A stretch of DNA of 10,745 nucleotides from Lysobacterales bacterium (lineage in GTDB: Bacteria > Pseudomonadota > Gammaproteobacteria > Xanthomonadales > S139-57), in assembly GCA_026993285.1 (NCBI GenBank), contig JALWTZ010000427.1:1-10745 (forward strand), given 5' to 3'. The notes below the pieces were generated by a model. The model saw nothing but the letters and a program-made list of their open reading frames with translations. It searched no databases and was not told the DNA's origin. The stretch's first letter is position 1. Each line of letters opens with the position of its first letter. This document shows positions 1 through 6,710 of this stretch, piece by piece. The position numbers and the translations under genes were made by a program.

Positions 1-481
1 CGGCCCGTTTTTGCAGCTTCAGTGCGCGCAGCCATTCCGGCAAGCCACTGGCCACACCGTCCATCTGGCTCCGCCGCGCTTCGTTCCCGCCCTTTTCCGC
101 CGCCTTGATGGCCTCCCAGGCCGCCTGTTGTTCGGCCTGGCTGGCATAGTGCTGGCCCGCGAAGACATGGGGATGGCGGCGAATCATCTTTTCCACAATG
201 CCTTCGGCCACTTCGGTGAAGCCGAACAGCCCCTGTTCCTCGGCCATGCGGCTGTGGAAGACCACCTGGAACAACAGGTCGCCCAACTCCTCCCGCAATG
301 CATCCGGCCGGTTGCGCTCGATGGCATCCGCCACTTCATAGGCTTCTTCGATGGTGTAGGGCGCGATGGTGGAAAAATCCTGCGCCACATCCCAGGGGCA
401 GCCGGTTTCCGGGTCACGCAGGCGGGCCATCAGTTCCAGCAGGGCCTGCATGGCCTCGCCCGGTTTTTTCCGTGGTTTCAT
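1..481 (-). CDS. mazG: MazG nucleoside triphosphate pyrophosphohydrolase (partial, C-terminus beyond window)
   Basis: MazG hydrolyses (d)NTPs to the monophosphate and pyrophosphate in the cytoplasm; in E. coli it clears abnormal nucleotides and lowers ppGpp. The 160 visible residues closely follow the N-terminal half of E. coli MazG: a 'RLRDPETGCPWD' opening (residues 20-31), 'TIAPYTIEEAYE' carrying the EExxE metal-binding motif (E45, E46, E49), 'EELGDLLFQVVF' with the second acidic pair (E65, D68), and 'RRHPHVF' near residue 101. The gene leaves the window at base 1, so the second MazG domain cannot be checked. The chosen ATG (479-481) overlaps the TGA of the upstream kinase gene as ATGA, which favours translational coupling. 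An alternative in-frame ATG lies at codon 11. The family call is seen in the sequence; a role in stress response is inferred from the family. Confidence 0.95.
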   Translation of the reverse strand, partial: MKPRKKPGEAMQALLELMARLRDPETGCPWDVAQDFSTIAPYTIEEAYEVADAIERNRPDALREELGDLLFQVVFHSRMAEEQGLFGFTEVAEGIVEKMIRRHPHVFAGQHYASQAEQQAAWEAIKAAEKGGNEARRSQMDGVASGLPEWLRALKLQKRA

Positions 482-1806
482 GTCTGCGGCAACTCCACTT
501 CCACACGCGCACCGCCCAGGGGAGCGTCCAGCAGGCGAATCTGCCCGCCGTAGGCGCGAACAATCTCGACGACCACCGACAGGCCAATGCCCTGCCCTTC
601 CACCTGCTCATCGGCGCGCACGCCTCGCTGCAGCAGGTTCTCCCGCAGGGTGGTGGGAAAGCCCGGGCCGTCGTCATCCACGCGAATGCATGCCTTGCCC
701 GGCTGTTGCACTGCCTCCACCCGTACCCGGCTTTTCGCCCACTTGCAGGCGTTTTCCATCAGGTTGCCCAGCAGCTCCTGCAGGTCACCTTCGTCGGCCT
801 GCAGCCAGAAGGCTTCCGGCATGTGCAGTTCCACCCGCACGCCCCGGCGGTTGAACAGCTTGTTCATGGCCTGCACCAGTGCCTGCAGCACCGGCTGCAG
901 GGCCACCCGCCCACGCAGGGTGCGCCGGCCGGCGGTGCTGGCCCGCTGCAACTGCCAGCGCATCAGGGTGTCCATGCGTTCCAGCGGGTCGGCCAGCCTT
1001 TGCCGCAGGTCCGCATCGGTCACGTCGTCCAGGCTGGCCCGCAAGACCTGCAGGGGGGTTTTCAGGCTGTGGGCCAGATCCGACAGCGCGTTGCGGTAGC
1101 GTTGCATCTGTGCCTGGCCGGTATGAATCAGGGCATTCAGCGCCTGGGCCAGGGTGTTCAGCTCCCGTGGATACTGGCCCTGCACCCGTTCCTGCCGGCC
1201 CTGCTCCACCGCGTGCACTTCCCGTTCCAGCTGCCGCACCGGGCGCAACAGCCAGCGCAGGCTGAGCCATTGCATCAGCAACAAGACCACACCCGCCAGC
1301 AACAGGCCGCCCAACAGGCGCTGGCGAAAGGCGTGCAGGCGATCATGCACCGGCGCCTCGTCATGGGCCACGGCAAAGGTCAGCGGCAGGGTCTGGCCAT
1401 CTTCCAGTTCCCAGTTCACCGCCAGCCACTGCACCCAGCGCCGGTCCGGGCCCTGTTCCAGGGCGCGGAAACCCGGCGTGCCCGCGGGCAGGGCCGGCAG
1501 CACGGGCAGGGTCTTGCCCAGGCAAGAGGCCGACTGCCAGCGTCGCTGGCCCGCGTCGGCAATCCAGGCACAGAGGGCCGAGGCCGGGCTGCTCAGGGCG
1601 GGGTCAGGCAGTTCCACCAGCAGTTCCTGCTGGCGAAAGTCCACCGAGGCCATCAGGGCATAGAGGCGAGCTTCCAGTTGCTGCTGCAGGCCGGTGTAGA
1701 GGGTTTCCCGGTAAGCGCGGTCCACCCCCAGGCCGATGAATACCACAAAGGCCAGCAGGGAAAGACCGGCAGTGATCCAGACGCGTTGTTGCAGCGAACG
1801 CTGCAC
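478..1806 (-). CDS. phoQ: PhoQ-like sensor histidine kinase
   Basis: This 442-aa inner-membrane sensor kinase should autophosphorylate and pass phosphate to the PhoP-like regulator encoded just upstream. A first membrane segment lies at about residues 10-27 and a second at about 164-181, enclosing a periplasmic sensor of roughly 135 residues. A HAMP-like linker runs to about 235. The H-box is 'LSDLAHSLKTPL' (His246), the N-box 'LGNLMENACKWA' (Asn352), the G1 box 'DDDGPGF' (377-383) and the G2 box 'GQGIGL' (404-409), so the catalytic parts look complete. The sensor has two cysteines (C79, C95) that could form a disulfide, and I do not see the acidic patch that E. coli PhoQ uses for Mg2+. The ligand may therefore differ, and the symbol rests on family and partner rather than proven orthology. 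The start is GTG, three bases after the regulator's stop, with GGGAG nine bases ahead of it. The stop overlaps the mazG start. Confidence 0.9.
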   Translation of the reverse strand: MQRSLQQRVWITAGLSLLAFVVFIGLGVDRAYRETLYTGLQQQLEARLYALMASVDFRQQELLVELPDPALSSPASALCAWIADAGQRRWQSASCLGKTLPVLPALPAGTPGFRALEQGPDRRWVQWLAVNWELEDGQTLPLTFAVAHDEAPVHDRLHAFRQRLLGGLLLAGVVLLLMQWLSLRWLLRPVRQLEREVHAVEQGRQERVQGQYPRELNTLAQALNALIHTGQAQMQRYRNALSDLAHSLKTPLQVLRASLDDVTDADLRQRLADPLERMDTLMRWQLQRASTAGRRTLRGRVALQPVLQALVQAMNKLFNRRGVRVELHMPEAFWLQADEGDLQELLGNLMENACKWAKSRVRVEAVQQPGKACIRVDDDGPGFPTTLRENLLQRGVRADEQVEGQGIGLSVVVEIVRAYGGQIRLLDAPLGGARVEVELPQT

Positions 1807-1809
1807 GAA

Positions 1810-2481
1810 TCAGAGCTCCCGAAACCGGTAGCCCCGGCCCCGCAGGGTTTCGATGGGTTGCAGCCGGCCTTCCGGGTCCAGCTTCTTGCGCAGGCGGCCC
1901 ACGAATACCTCCAGGGTGTTGCTGTCCCGGTCGGCATCCTCGGCGTAGACGTGTTCGGTCAGTTCGCTCTTGGAGACCACCTTGCCCACGTGCAGCATCA
2001 GGTATTCCAGTACCCGGTACTCGTAGGTGGTGAGGGTGATGTCTTTGCCATCAACCTGCACCGTCTGGGCGCGGGTGTCCATGGCAATGGGGCCGTTTTC
2101 CACCACCGGCGTGGCATGGCCGGCGGACCGGCGCAACAGGGCGTTGACCCGCGCCAGCAGTTCTTCCATGTGGAAGGGCTTGACCAGATAGTCGTCCGCG
2201 CCCTTTTCCAGGGCTTCCACCTTGTCCTGCCAGCGGTCGCGGGCGGTGAGGACCAGTATGGGGAAAACCGCCTCCTGCTGGCGGATGTGATGGATGATGT
2301 CCATGCCGCTCATGCCGGGCAGGCCCAGGTCGATGATGGCCAGATCCGGGTGAAACTCACTGGCGTAGTAGAGGCCCTCGTCGCCATCCGCGGCCTGATC
2401 GACGACAAAACCGGCCTCTTCCAGCCGCTGTGCCAGTGGCTGGCGAATGCCGGCCTCGTCCTCCACCACCAGAATGCGCAT
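1810..2481 (-). CDS. phoP: PhoP-like OmpR-family response regulator
   Basis: This is a 223-aa cytoplasmic two-component transcription factor. The receiver domain (about 1-120) has the acidic pocket E7/D8, the phospho-acceptor D51 in 'IIDLGLPG', T79 and K101 in 'KPFHMEE'. A linker leads to a winged-helix DNA-binding domain (about 128-223) with 'TTYEYRVLEYLM', 'GKVVSKSELTEHVY', 'VFVGRLRKKL' and the terminal 'ETLRGRGYRF'. The stretches 'LTARDRWQDKVEAL' and 'GKVVSKSEL' match E. coli PhoP especially well, and the length is the same. Its ATG directly abuts the stop codon of the PepSY gene (no gap), and the kinase starts three bases after its stop, so the three genes are almost certainly expressed together. 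Its targets cannot be read from this window; self-regulation is common in the family but is not shown here. Confidence 0.95.
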   Translation of the reverse strand: MRILVVEDEAGIRQPLAQRLEEAGFVVDQAADGDEGLYYASEFHPDLAIIDLGLPGMSGMDIIHHIRQQEAVFPILVLTARDRWQDKVEALEKGADDYLVKPFHMEELLARVNALLRRSAGHATPVVENGPIAMDTRAQTVQVDGKDITLTTYEYRVLEYLMLHVGKVVSKSELTEHVYAEDADRDSNTLEVFVGRLRKKLDPEGRLQPIETLRGRGYRFREL

Positions 2482-2709
2482 CTATTTGCCCTTGACCTCG
2501 ATGGTACGCACGCGGCCATCGGGCAGCAGCACGCGTACCCGGTGGATGGCGCGCCCGCCACGATGGACCGTGCTGGCAGACAGCACCCGGCCCCGGGTAT
2601 CACGCTGGACTTTCTTGACGGCCTGGTCCAGGCTCAGGCCACCGGCCAGCACGGGGGTGGCGGCCAGGAACAGGCCCAACAGCAATGTCATCAGCCATTT
2701 TTTCATCAT
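2482..2709 (-). CDS. small exported PepSY-domain protein
   Basis: This is a 75-aa protein that begins 'MMKKWLMTLLLGLFLAATPVLAGG': a positively charged start, a hydrophobic core and a VLA-G signal-peptidase I site near residue 22. The mature part is about 53 residues and carries a single PepSY-like fold signature, 'LSLDQAVKKVQRDTRGRV' followed by strand-like 'VHRGGRAIHRVRVLLPDGRVRTIEV'. PepSY proteins are periplasmic and are thought to bind or inhibit other proteins. Small ones often sit beside two-component genes, so a role tuning the kinase's sensor domain is a reasonable inference, not a demonstrated one. The stop abuts the regulator's ATG. The start is uncertain: in-frame ATGs occur at 2718, 2709 and 2706, and none has a visible Shine-Dalgarno sequence. 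I chose 2709 because a -10-like box overlaps the 2718 start (see the promoter entry). The 2718 start would give 78 aa. Confidence 0.82.
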   Translation of the reverse strand: MMKKWLMTLLLGLFLAATPVLAGGLSLDQAVKKVQRDTRGRVLSASTVHRGGRAIHRVRVLLPDGRVRTIEVKGK

Positions 2710-2716
2710 GGCGCGC

Positions 2717-2725
2717 ATTGTAGCA
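2717..2725 (-). promoter_or_regulatory. candidate extended -10 promoter for the PepSY-phoPQ-mazG genes
   Basis: The minus strand reads TGCTACAAT, a good extended -10 (TGN plus TACAAT, one base off TATAAT). I see no convincing -35, which is tolerated for extended -10 promoters. Transcription would start about seven bases downstream, at roughly 2710, that is, at the ATGATG pair that begins the PepSY gene. The box overlaps the alternative ATG at 2718. It would give the signalling genes expression independent of thrA/thrC. Confidence 0.4.
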
Positions 2726-2755
2726 TTGCCGGGTGAATGGTGGCTGAACCCCGGC

Positions 2756-4045
2756 TCAGGCCAGGAAAGGCACCAGTGCATCCAGTGCCGGGGCCACATC
2801 GTGGCGCCGGGCCGGGCGGTCGAGAATTTCCGCCAGCGCCTTCGGCAGGGGCACCGCCTGGCCCAGCAGGGGTTCCACGATGGTGTCGAACTTGGCCGCA
2901 TGGGCGGTGGCCACCAGGCTCCAGGGCTGGTTGCGAAGATCATCCGGCAGGTCTTCCCACAGCTTGAAAGCAGTGGCGGTGTGCGGGCAGATCATTTCCT
3001 GCCAGCGCTGCCAGACCCGCTGGATTTCCTCCCGGATTTCCTCGTCACTGACCGATTGCACGGCAATGGCCTGGCGCAGGCTGTCTACCTGCGGGTGCAG
3101 GTGAAACAGGCGCTCCATGTTGCTGGGCGCGCCCACATCCATGGCCGAGGCCAGGGTAGCCACGCTTTCCCTTGGCTGCCATTCGCCGCTCTGCAGATAG
3201 TCGGGAATGGTGCGGTTGGCGTTGGTGGCCAGGCGGATCTCACCAATGGGCAGGCCCAGCTGGCGCGCCCAGATGCAAGCCAGGGAGTTGCCTACATTGC
3301 CGGTGGGAATGATGTAGTTGAGGCGCTTGCCGGTTTCACGCCAGTATTGCAGGCTGGAATGGGCGTAATAGCTCATCTGCGGCAGCAGGCGGCCGATGCT
3401 GATGGAGTTGGCCGAGGAAAGCCGGTAGTTTTCCCGCAGCTTCTCATCGTTGAAGGCCTGCTTGACCAGTGCCTGGCAATCATCGAAACGACCGGCCACC
3501 CGCAGGGAGACGATGTTCTCGCCCCAGCAGCAGAGCTGGTGTTCCTGCCGGGGAGAAACCAGCCCCTTGGGGTAGAGCACCACCACGCGGATGCCCGGCA
3601 CGCCGTCGAAGGCCGCAGCCACCGCGCCGCCGGTATCGCCGGAAGTGGCCACCAGAATGTTCAGCGGTTTTTCTTCCTGCCCTTGCAGCCGCTGCATGCA
3701 GGCGGCGAGAAAGCGCGCGCCCACGTCCTTGAAGGCCGCCGTGGGGCCGTGGAACAGTTCCAGCATGGCCACCCGGTCGCTTTCCAGCCAGCGGTTGGGA
3801 ATGGGGAAGTTCAGCGCCTGGCGGCAGATTTCCGGCAGTTCGGCTTCCAGCGGGTCACCGGCGAAGAAGGGGGCGATCAGGCGGGTAGCCACCTCCGCCA
3901 CCGTGTTCAGGCCGTCGAAGTCTTCCGGCTGGAAACGGGGCCAGGCTTCGGGAATGTACAGGCCGCCGTCCGGTGCCAGGCCACGGTTGATGGCCTCGGA
4001 AGCAGTAATGGATTCCGGATTACCCCGGGTGGAATGAAAACGCAT
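2756..4045 (-). CDS. thrC: threonine synthase
   Basis: ThrC converts O-phospho-L-homoserine to L-threonine and phosphate using pyridoxal phosphate, the last step of threonine synthesis, in the cytoplasm. The 429 residues match the E. coli-type enzyme in length and motifs: 'NRGLAPDGGLYIPE' near the start, the PLP-lysine motif 'HGPTAAFKDVGARF' (Lys106), 'LVATSGDTGGAVAAAF' (131-146), the phosphate-binding 'IPTGNVGNSLA' (246-256) and 'NANRTIPDYL' (275-284). Nothing is missing. The ATG is preceded by AGGAGA at a good distance (minus strand TTTTCAGGAGAAC, then three bases, then ATG). It follows thrA by 24 bases on the same strand, so the two should be cotranscribed. Unusually for an operon with a fused thrA, thrB is not between them. 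Confidence 0.97.
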   Translation of the reverse strand: MRFHSTRGNPESITASEAINRGLAPDGGLYIPEAWPRFQPEDFDGLNTVAEVATRLIAPFFAGDPLEAELPEICRQALNFPIPNRWLESDRVAMLELFHGPTAAFKDVGARFLAACMQRLQGQEEKPLNILVATSGDTGGAVAAAFDGVPGIRVVVLYPKGLVSPRQEHQLCCWGENIVSLRVAGRFDDCQALVKQAFNDEKLRENYRLSSANSISIGRLLPQMSYYAHSSLQYWRETGKRLNYIIPTGNVGNSLACIWARQLGLPIGEIRLATNANRTIPDYLQSGEWQPRESVATLASAMDVGAPSNMERLFHLHPQVDSLRQAIAVQSVSDEEIREEIQRVWQRWQEMICPHTATAFKLWEDLPDDLRNQPWSLVATAHAAKFDTIVEPLLGQAVPLPKALAEILDRPARRHDVAPALDALVPFLA

Positions 4046-4069
4046 GCAGTTCTCCTGAAAATTCCGAAT

Positions 4070-6532
4070 TTACAGCCGCGCGCCCAGCGACCGGCAGACC
4101 CGCAGCAGGTCGGCAAACACACCGCCGGCGGTGACTTCCGGCCCGGCTCCGGGGCCGCGCACCACCAGCGGGTTGTCACAATAGCGCTGGGTATTGAATT
4201 CCACAATGTTGTCGGTCAGCTGAATGGTGGCCAGGGCACTGTCCGGCGCGGCTTCCACCAGCGCCACCCGGGCGTGGCCCTGGTCATCCACCTCGCCGAT
4301 GTAGCGCAGCACATGGCCACGCTCCCGTGCCTGGCGGTAGCGTTCCAGCATGGCCGAATCGTGTTCGGCAAAGGCCCGCATGAAGTCATCCACCGTGCCC
4401 GTTTCCAGCCCCGCCGGCACCAGGGATTCCACTTCGATGTCTTCCAGTTCCATGTTCAGGCCCATTTCCCGGGCCAGAATCAGCAGCTTGCGGGCCACAT
4501 CCATGCCGCTGAGATCATCACGGGGGTCCGGCTCGGTATAGCCGGCCTCGCGGGCCTGCGCCACCAGTTGCGAGAAGGAGGTCTGGCCATCGTATTTATT
4601 GAACAGGTAGGCCATGGTGCCGGAGAAGATGCCGCTGATGCGCCGTACCCGGTCACCGGTGTGCACCAGTTCCTGCAGGGTCTGGATGATGGGCAGGGCA
4701 GCGCCCACATTGGTTTCGTACAGAAAGCGCACGCCCTTTTCCCGTACCTTTTGTTGCAGGGCCTCGTAGTAGGCCTGCGGGCCCGAATTGGCCTTCTTGT
4801 TGGGGGTGACCAGGTGAATGCCCCGTCCCAGCCAGTCCAGATAGCGGTCGGCCACGGGCTGGCTGGAGGTGCAGTCCACCAGCACATGATGCGGCAGGTG
4901 TTCGGCCTGCACATGTTTTTCAAAGGCTTCCATGTCCAGTTCCACGGCTTCCTGTTCAAAGGTTTCTCGCCAGTTCCGGTCAGCTTCCAGATGATCGGCC
5001 AGCAGCATTTTCCGGCTGGTGCAGATGGCCCGTACACGCAGGTCGATGCCGTGTTTTTCCTTCAGTTCCTCGGCCTGGCGGGTGATTTGGTCGATGAGCA
5101 CGCCGCCCACCGTGCCCATGCCGATGATGCCCACGGAATAGGTCTGGCTGGAAAGATAGAAGGCCGAGTGGGCGGCCCGCAGGGCGCGGGTGGTTTCCCG
5201 GCTGTGAATGGCCACCGAGATGTTGCGTTCGGATGAGCCCTGGGCAATGGCGCGGATATTGACCCCGGCCTGCCCCAGCGCGCTGAGGAAACGGCCAGCC
5301 ACGCCGGGAGAACCGGCCATGGCATCCCCCACCAGGGCCAGGATACTGATGCCGCTTTCACAGCGGATGCTGTGAACCTGGCCGGTGTTCAGCTCCGGAG
5401 TGAATTCCTGCTTCAGTATCCGTTCCGCACGGGCGGCATCCTGTTCCTGGATGGCCAGGCAGATGGAGTGTTCGGAACTGGCCTGGGAAACCATGACCAC
5501 GGATATCCCGGCCTGGTTGAGCGTACGGAAGATTTTTTCGTCGATACCGGGCACGCCGATCATGCCGGTGCCTTCGATGTTGATGATGGCCAGCTTGTCG
5601 ATGGTGCTCAGGCCCTTGACCATGCGCTGCTTGCCGCCCCCTTCCATGGAAATGCGCGTGCCCGGCAGTTGCGGGCGGAAGGTGTTGCGGATATAGACCG
5701 GAATCTTCTCCTGGATCACCGAGCCCATGGTTTGCGGGTGGATGACCTTGGCGCCGAAATAGGCCAGCTCAAAGGCCTCGTCATAACTCATGGAACCCAG
5801 CACCCGCGCCTCGGGCACCCGCCGGGGGTCGGCGGAGAGCACGCCATCCACATCGGTCCAGATGGTCAGCTGGTCGGCCTTGACCAGCGAGGCCATGATG
5901 GCCGCGGAATAGTCGGAACCATTGCGACCCAGGGTGGTGCACTTGCCTTCCGGGTCACGGGCGATAAAACCGGTCACCACCAGGTATTCCGGTATCTCCC
6001 CGGCCACCTCGGCAAAGAGACTGCGGGTTTTCTCCCAGTCCACCACCTTGCCGCGCTGGGAATCTTCCACCACCAGAAAACGGTTGGCCTCCAGCCAGCT
6101 TGCCTGGTGGCCCCGGGTTTGCAGCAGCAGGCCCAGCGCCCGGGCCGACCAGCGTTCACCATAGCCACTGATCAATTCCTGCATGGCCGGCGTGGCCTGG
6201 TGCAGCAGCCAGCTGCCGCGCATCAGTTCGGTGATGTCCTGAATATCGGCGGAGAGGGCTTCCAGCAACGGCTGGGCCGCGTCACCCGCCTGAAAGCTTT
6301 CGATCAACTCCCGCTGACGGCTGTGAATGGCCCCGATGGTCTCCAGATAGGCCGGGTCCCGCCCGGCAGCCTGCTGGCACAGGTTGAGCAGGGTATCGGT
6401 CATGCCCGACATGGCCGAAACCACCACGACCACCTTGCCTTCCTGCTGCTCGAGAATATCGGCAACCCCCTGATAACACGCGGGATCACCCAGGCTGGTG
6501 CCGCCAAACTTATGTACGCTGATACCGTTCAC
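4070..6532 (-). CDS. thrA: bifunctional aspartate kinase / homoserine dehydrogenase I
   Basis: This fused enzyme catalyses the first (aspartate to aspartyl phosphate) and third (aspartate semialdehyde to homoserine) steps of the aspartate pathway. The kinase domain spans about residues 1-300, with 'KFGGTS' at 8-13 and 'TDVDGVLSADPR' at 226-237. Two ACT-type regulatory segments follow ('NIEGTGMIGVPG', from 318, and 'ILALVGDAMAGSPGVAGR', from 397). The dehydrogenase spans about 466-820, with the NAD(P)-binding 'GIIGMGTVGG' (468-477), 'TPNKKAN' (576-582), 'YETNVGAALP' (605-614) and 'GYTEPDPRDDLSGMDVARK' (664-682). The ACT segments suggest feedback control by threonine, as in E. coli ThrA. The total of 820 aa equals E. 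coli ThrA. The start is GTG (6530-6532), placing KFGGTS at the expected depth; only a weak GAGA precedes it. No leader peptide rich in Thr/Ile codons and no attenuator is visible upstream. Confidence 0.97.
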   Translation of the reverse strand: MNGISVHKFGGTSLGDPACYQGVADILEQQEGKVVVVVSAMSGMTDTLLNLCQQAAGRDPAYLETIGAIHSRQRELIESFQAGDAAQPLLEALSADIQDITELMRGSWLLHQATPAMQELISGYGERWSARALGLLLQTRGHQASWLEANRFLVVEDSQRGKVVDWEKTRSLFAEVAGEIPEYLVVTGFIARDPEGKCTTLGRNGSDYSAAIMASLVKADQLTIWTDVDGVLSADPRRVPEARVLGSMSYDEAFELAYFGAKVIHPQTMGSVIQEKIPVYIRNTFRPQLPGTRISMEGGGKQRMVKGLSTIDKLAIINIEGTGMIGVPGIDEKIFRTLNQAGISVVMVSQASSEHSICLAIQEQDAARAERILKQEFTPELNTGQVHSIRCESGISILALVGDAMAGSPGVAGRFLSALGQAGVNIRAIAQGSSERNISVAIHSRETTRALRAAHSAFYLSSQTYSVGIIGMGTVGGVLIDQITRQAEELKEKHGIDLRVRAICTSRKMLLADHLEADRNWRETFEQEAVELDMEAFEKHVQAEHLPHHVLVDCTSSQPVADRYLDWLGRGIHLVTPNKKANSGPQAYYEALQQKVREKGVRFLYETNVGAALPIIQTLQELVHTGDRVRRISGIFSGTMAYLFNKYDGQTSFSQLVAQAREAGYTEPDPRDDLSGMDVARKLLILAREMGLNMELEDIEVESLVPAGLETGTVDDFMRAFAEHDSAMLERYRQARERGHVLRYIGEVDDQGHARVALVEAAPDSALATIQLTDNIVEFNTQRYCDNPLVVRGPGAGPEVTAGGVFADLLRVCRSLGARL

Positions 6533-6559
6533 TGCAGGTCTCTGTATTCAATGGAGGAC

Positions 6560-6588
6560 AATGCCGGCGAATATGGCACAAATGCCGG
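6560..6588. repeat. direct repeat AATGCCGG, two copies 21 bases apart, in the thrA leader
   Basis: AATGCCGG occurs at 6560-6567 and 6581-6588, so the copies are offset by 21 bases, close to two turns of the helix. They lie between the proposed thrA start of transcription and the GTG. A small inverted repeat, GGCA-CAAA-TGCC (6575-6586), sits partly inside the pair. This spacing suits a protein that binds one face of the DNA, so the pair is a candidate operator; the protein is unknown. Confidence 0.35.
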
Positions 6589-6596
6589 AACCTGCG

Positions 6597-6624
6597 TATA
6601 TACCGCGGGGAGTAGGCCCGGAAA
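6597..6624 (-). promoter_or_regulatory. candidate sigma-70 promoter of thrA
   Basis: On the minus strand TTTCCG (6624-6619) is followed after 16 bases by TATATA (6602-6597). The -10 is good and the -35 only fair. Transcription would start near 6590, giving a leader of roughly 58 bases before the GTG of thrA, too short for an E. coli-style thr attenuator. TATATA is its own reverse complement, so the box itself carries no strand information. Confidence 0.35.
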
Positions 6625-6642
6625 CTTCCCCCGCTACGCCCT

Positions 6643-6670
6643 TTTACCGGCCGGGCATCTGGAGGATAAT
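6643..6670 (+). promoter_or_regulatory. candidate sigma-70 promoter of dxs
   Basis: TTTACC (6643-6648) and GATAAT (6665-6670) are 16 bases apart and both resemble the sigma-70 consensus. Transcription would start near 6677, about 34 bases ahead of the dxs ATG. It lies back to back with the proposed thrA promoter without overlapping it. GGAGG at 6661-6665 is within this element and too far from the ATG to act as its ribosome binding site. Confidence 0.4.
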
Positions 6671-6710
6671 AGGCCATTGTTCCATACGCCCTCGTCTGGC
6701 CACCACGCCC

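Noticed and set aside
298..2736. Long plus-strand reading frame of 812 codons opposite the kinase, regulator and PepSY genes
   Set aside because: It is antisense to three genes with complete family motifs; its product is low-complexity, rich in His, Gln and Pro, and resembles nothing. Such frames are common in GC-rich DNA.
2728..2755. GCCGGG/CCCGGC inverted pair after thrC as a terminator
   Set aside because: The loop is 16 bases and no T-run follows on the minus strand, so it does not qualify as an intrinsic terminator.
2447..5236. Plus-strand reading frame of 929 codons opposite thrC and thrA
   Set aside because: It runs across two well-supported genes and an intergenic gap, has no plausible start signal and shows no protein motif.
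6533..6580. Short minus-strand GTG frame just before thrA as a thr-operon leader peptide
   Set aside because: The 16-codon frame has no run of Thr or Ile codons and no terminator/antiterminator pair follows, so attenuation is not supported.
6498..6710. Upstream extension of the dxs frame (71 more codons)
   Set aside because: The extra residues cross the divergent promoter region and the start of thrA and are absent from the DXS family.
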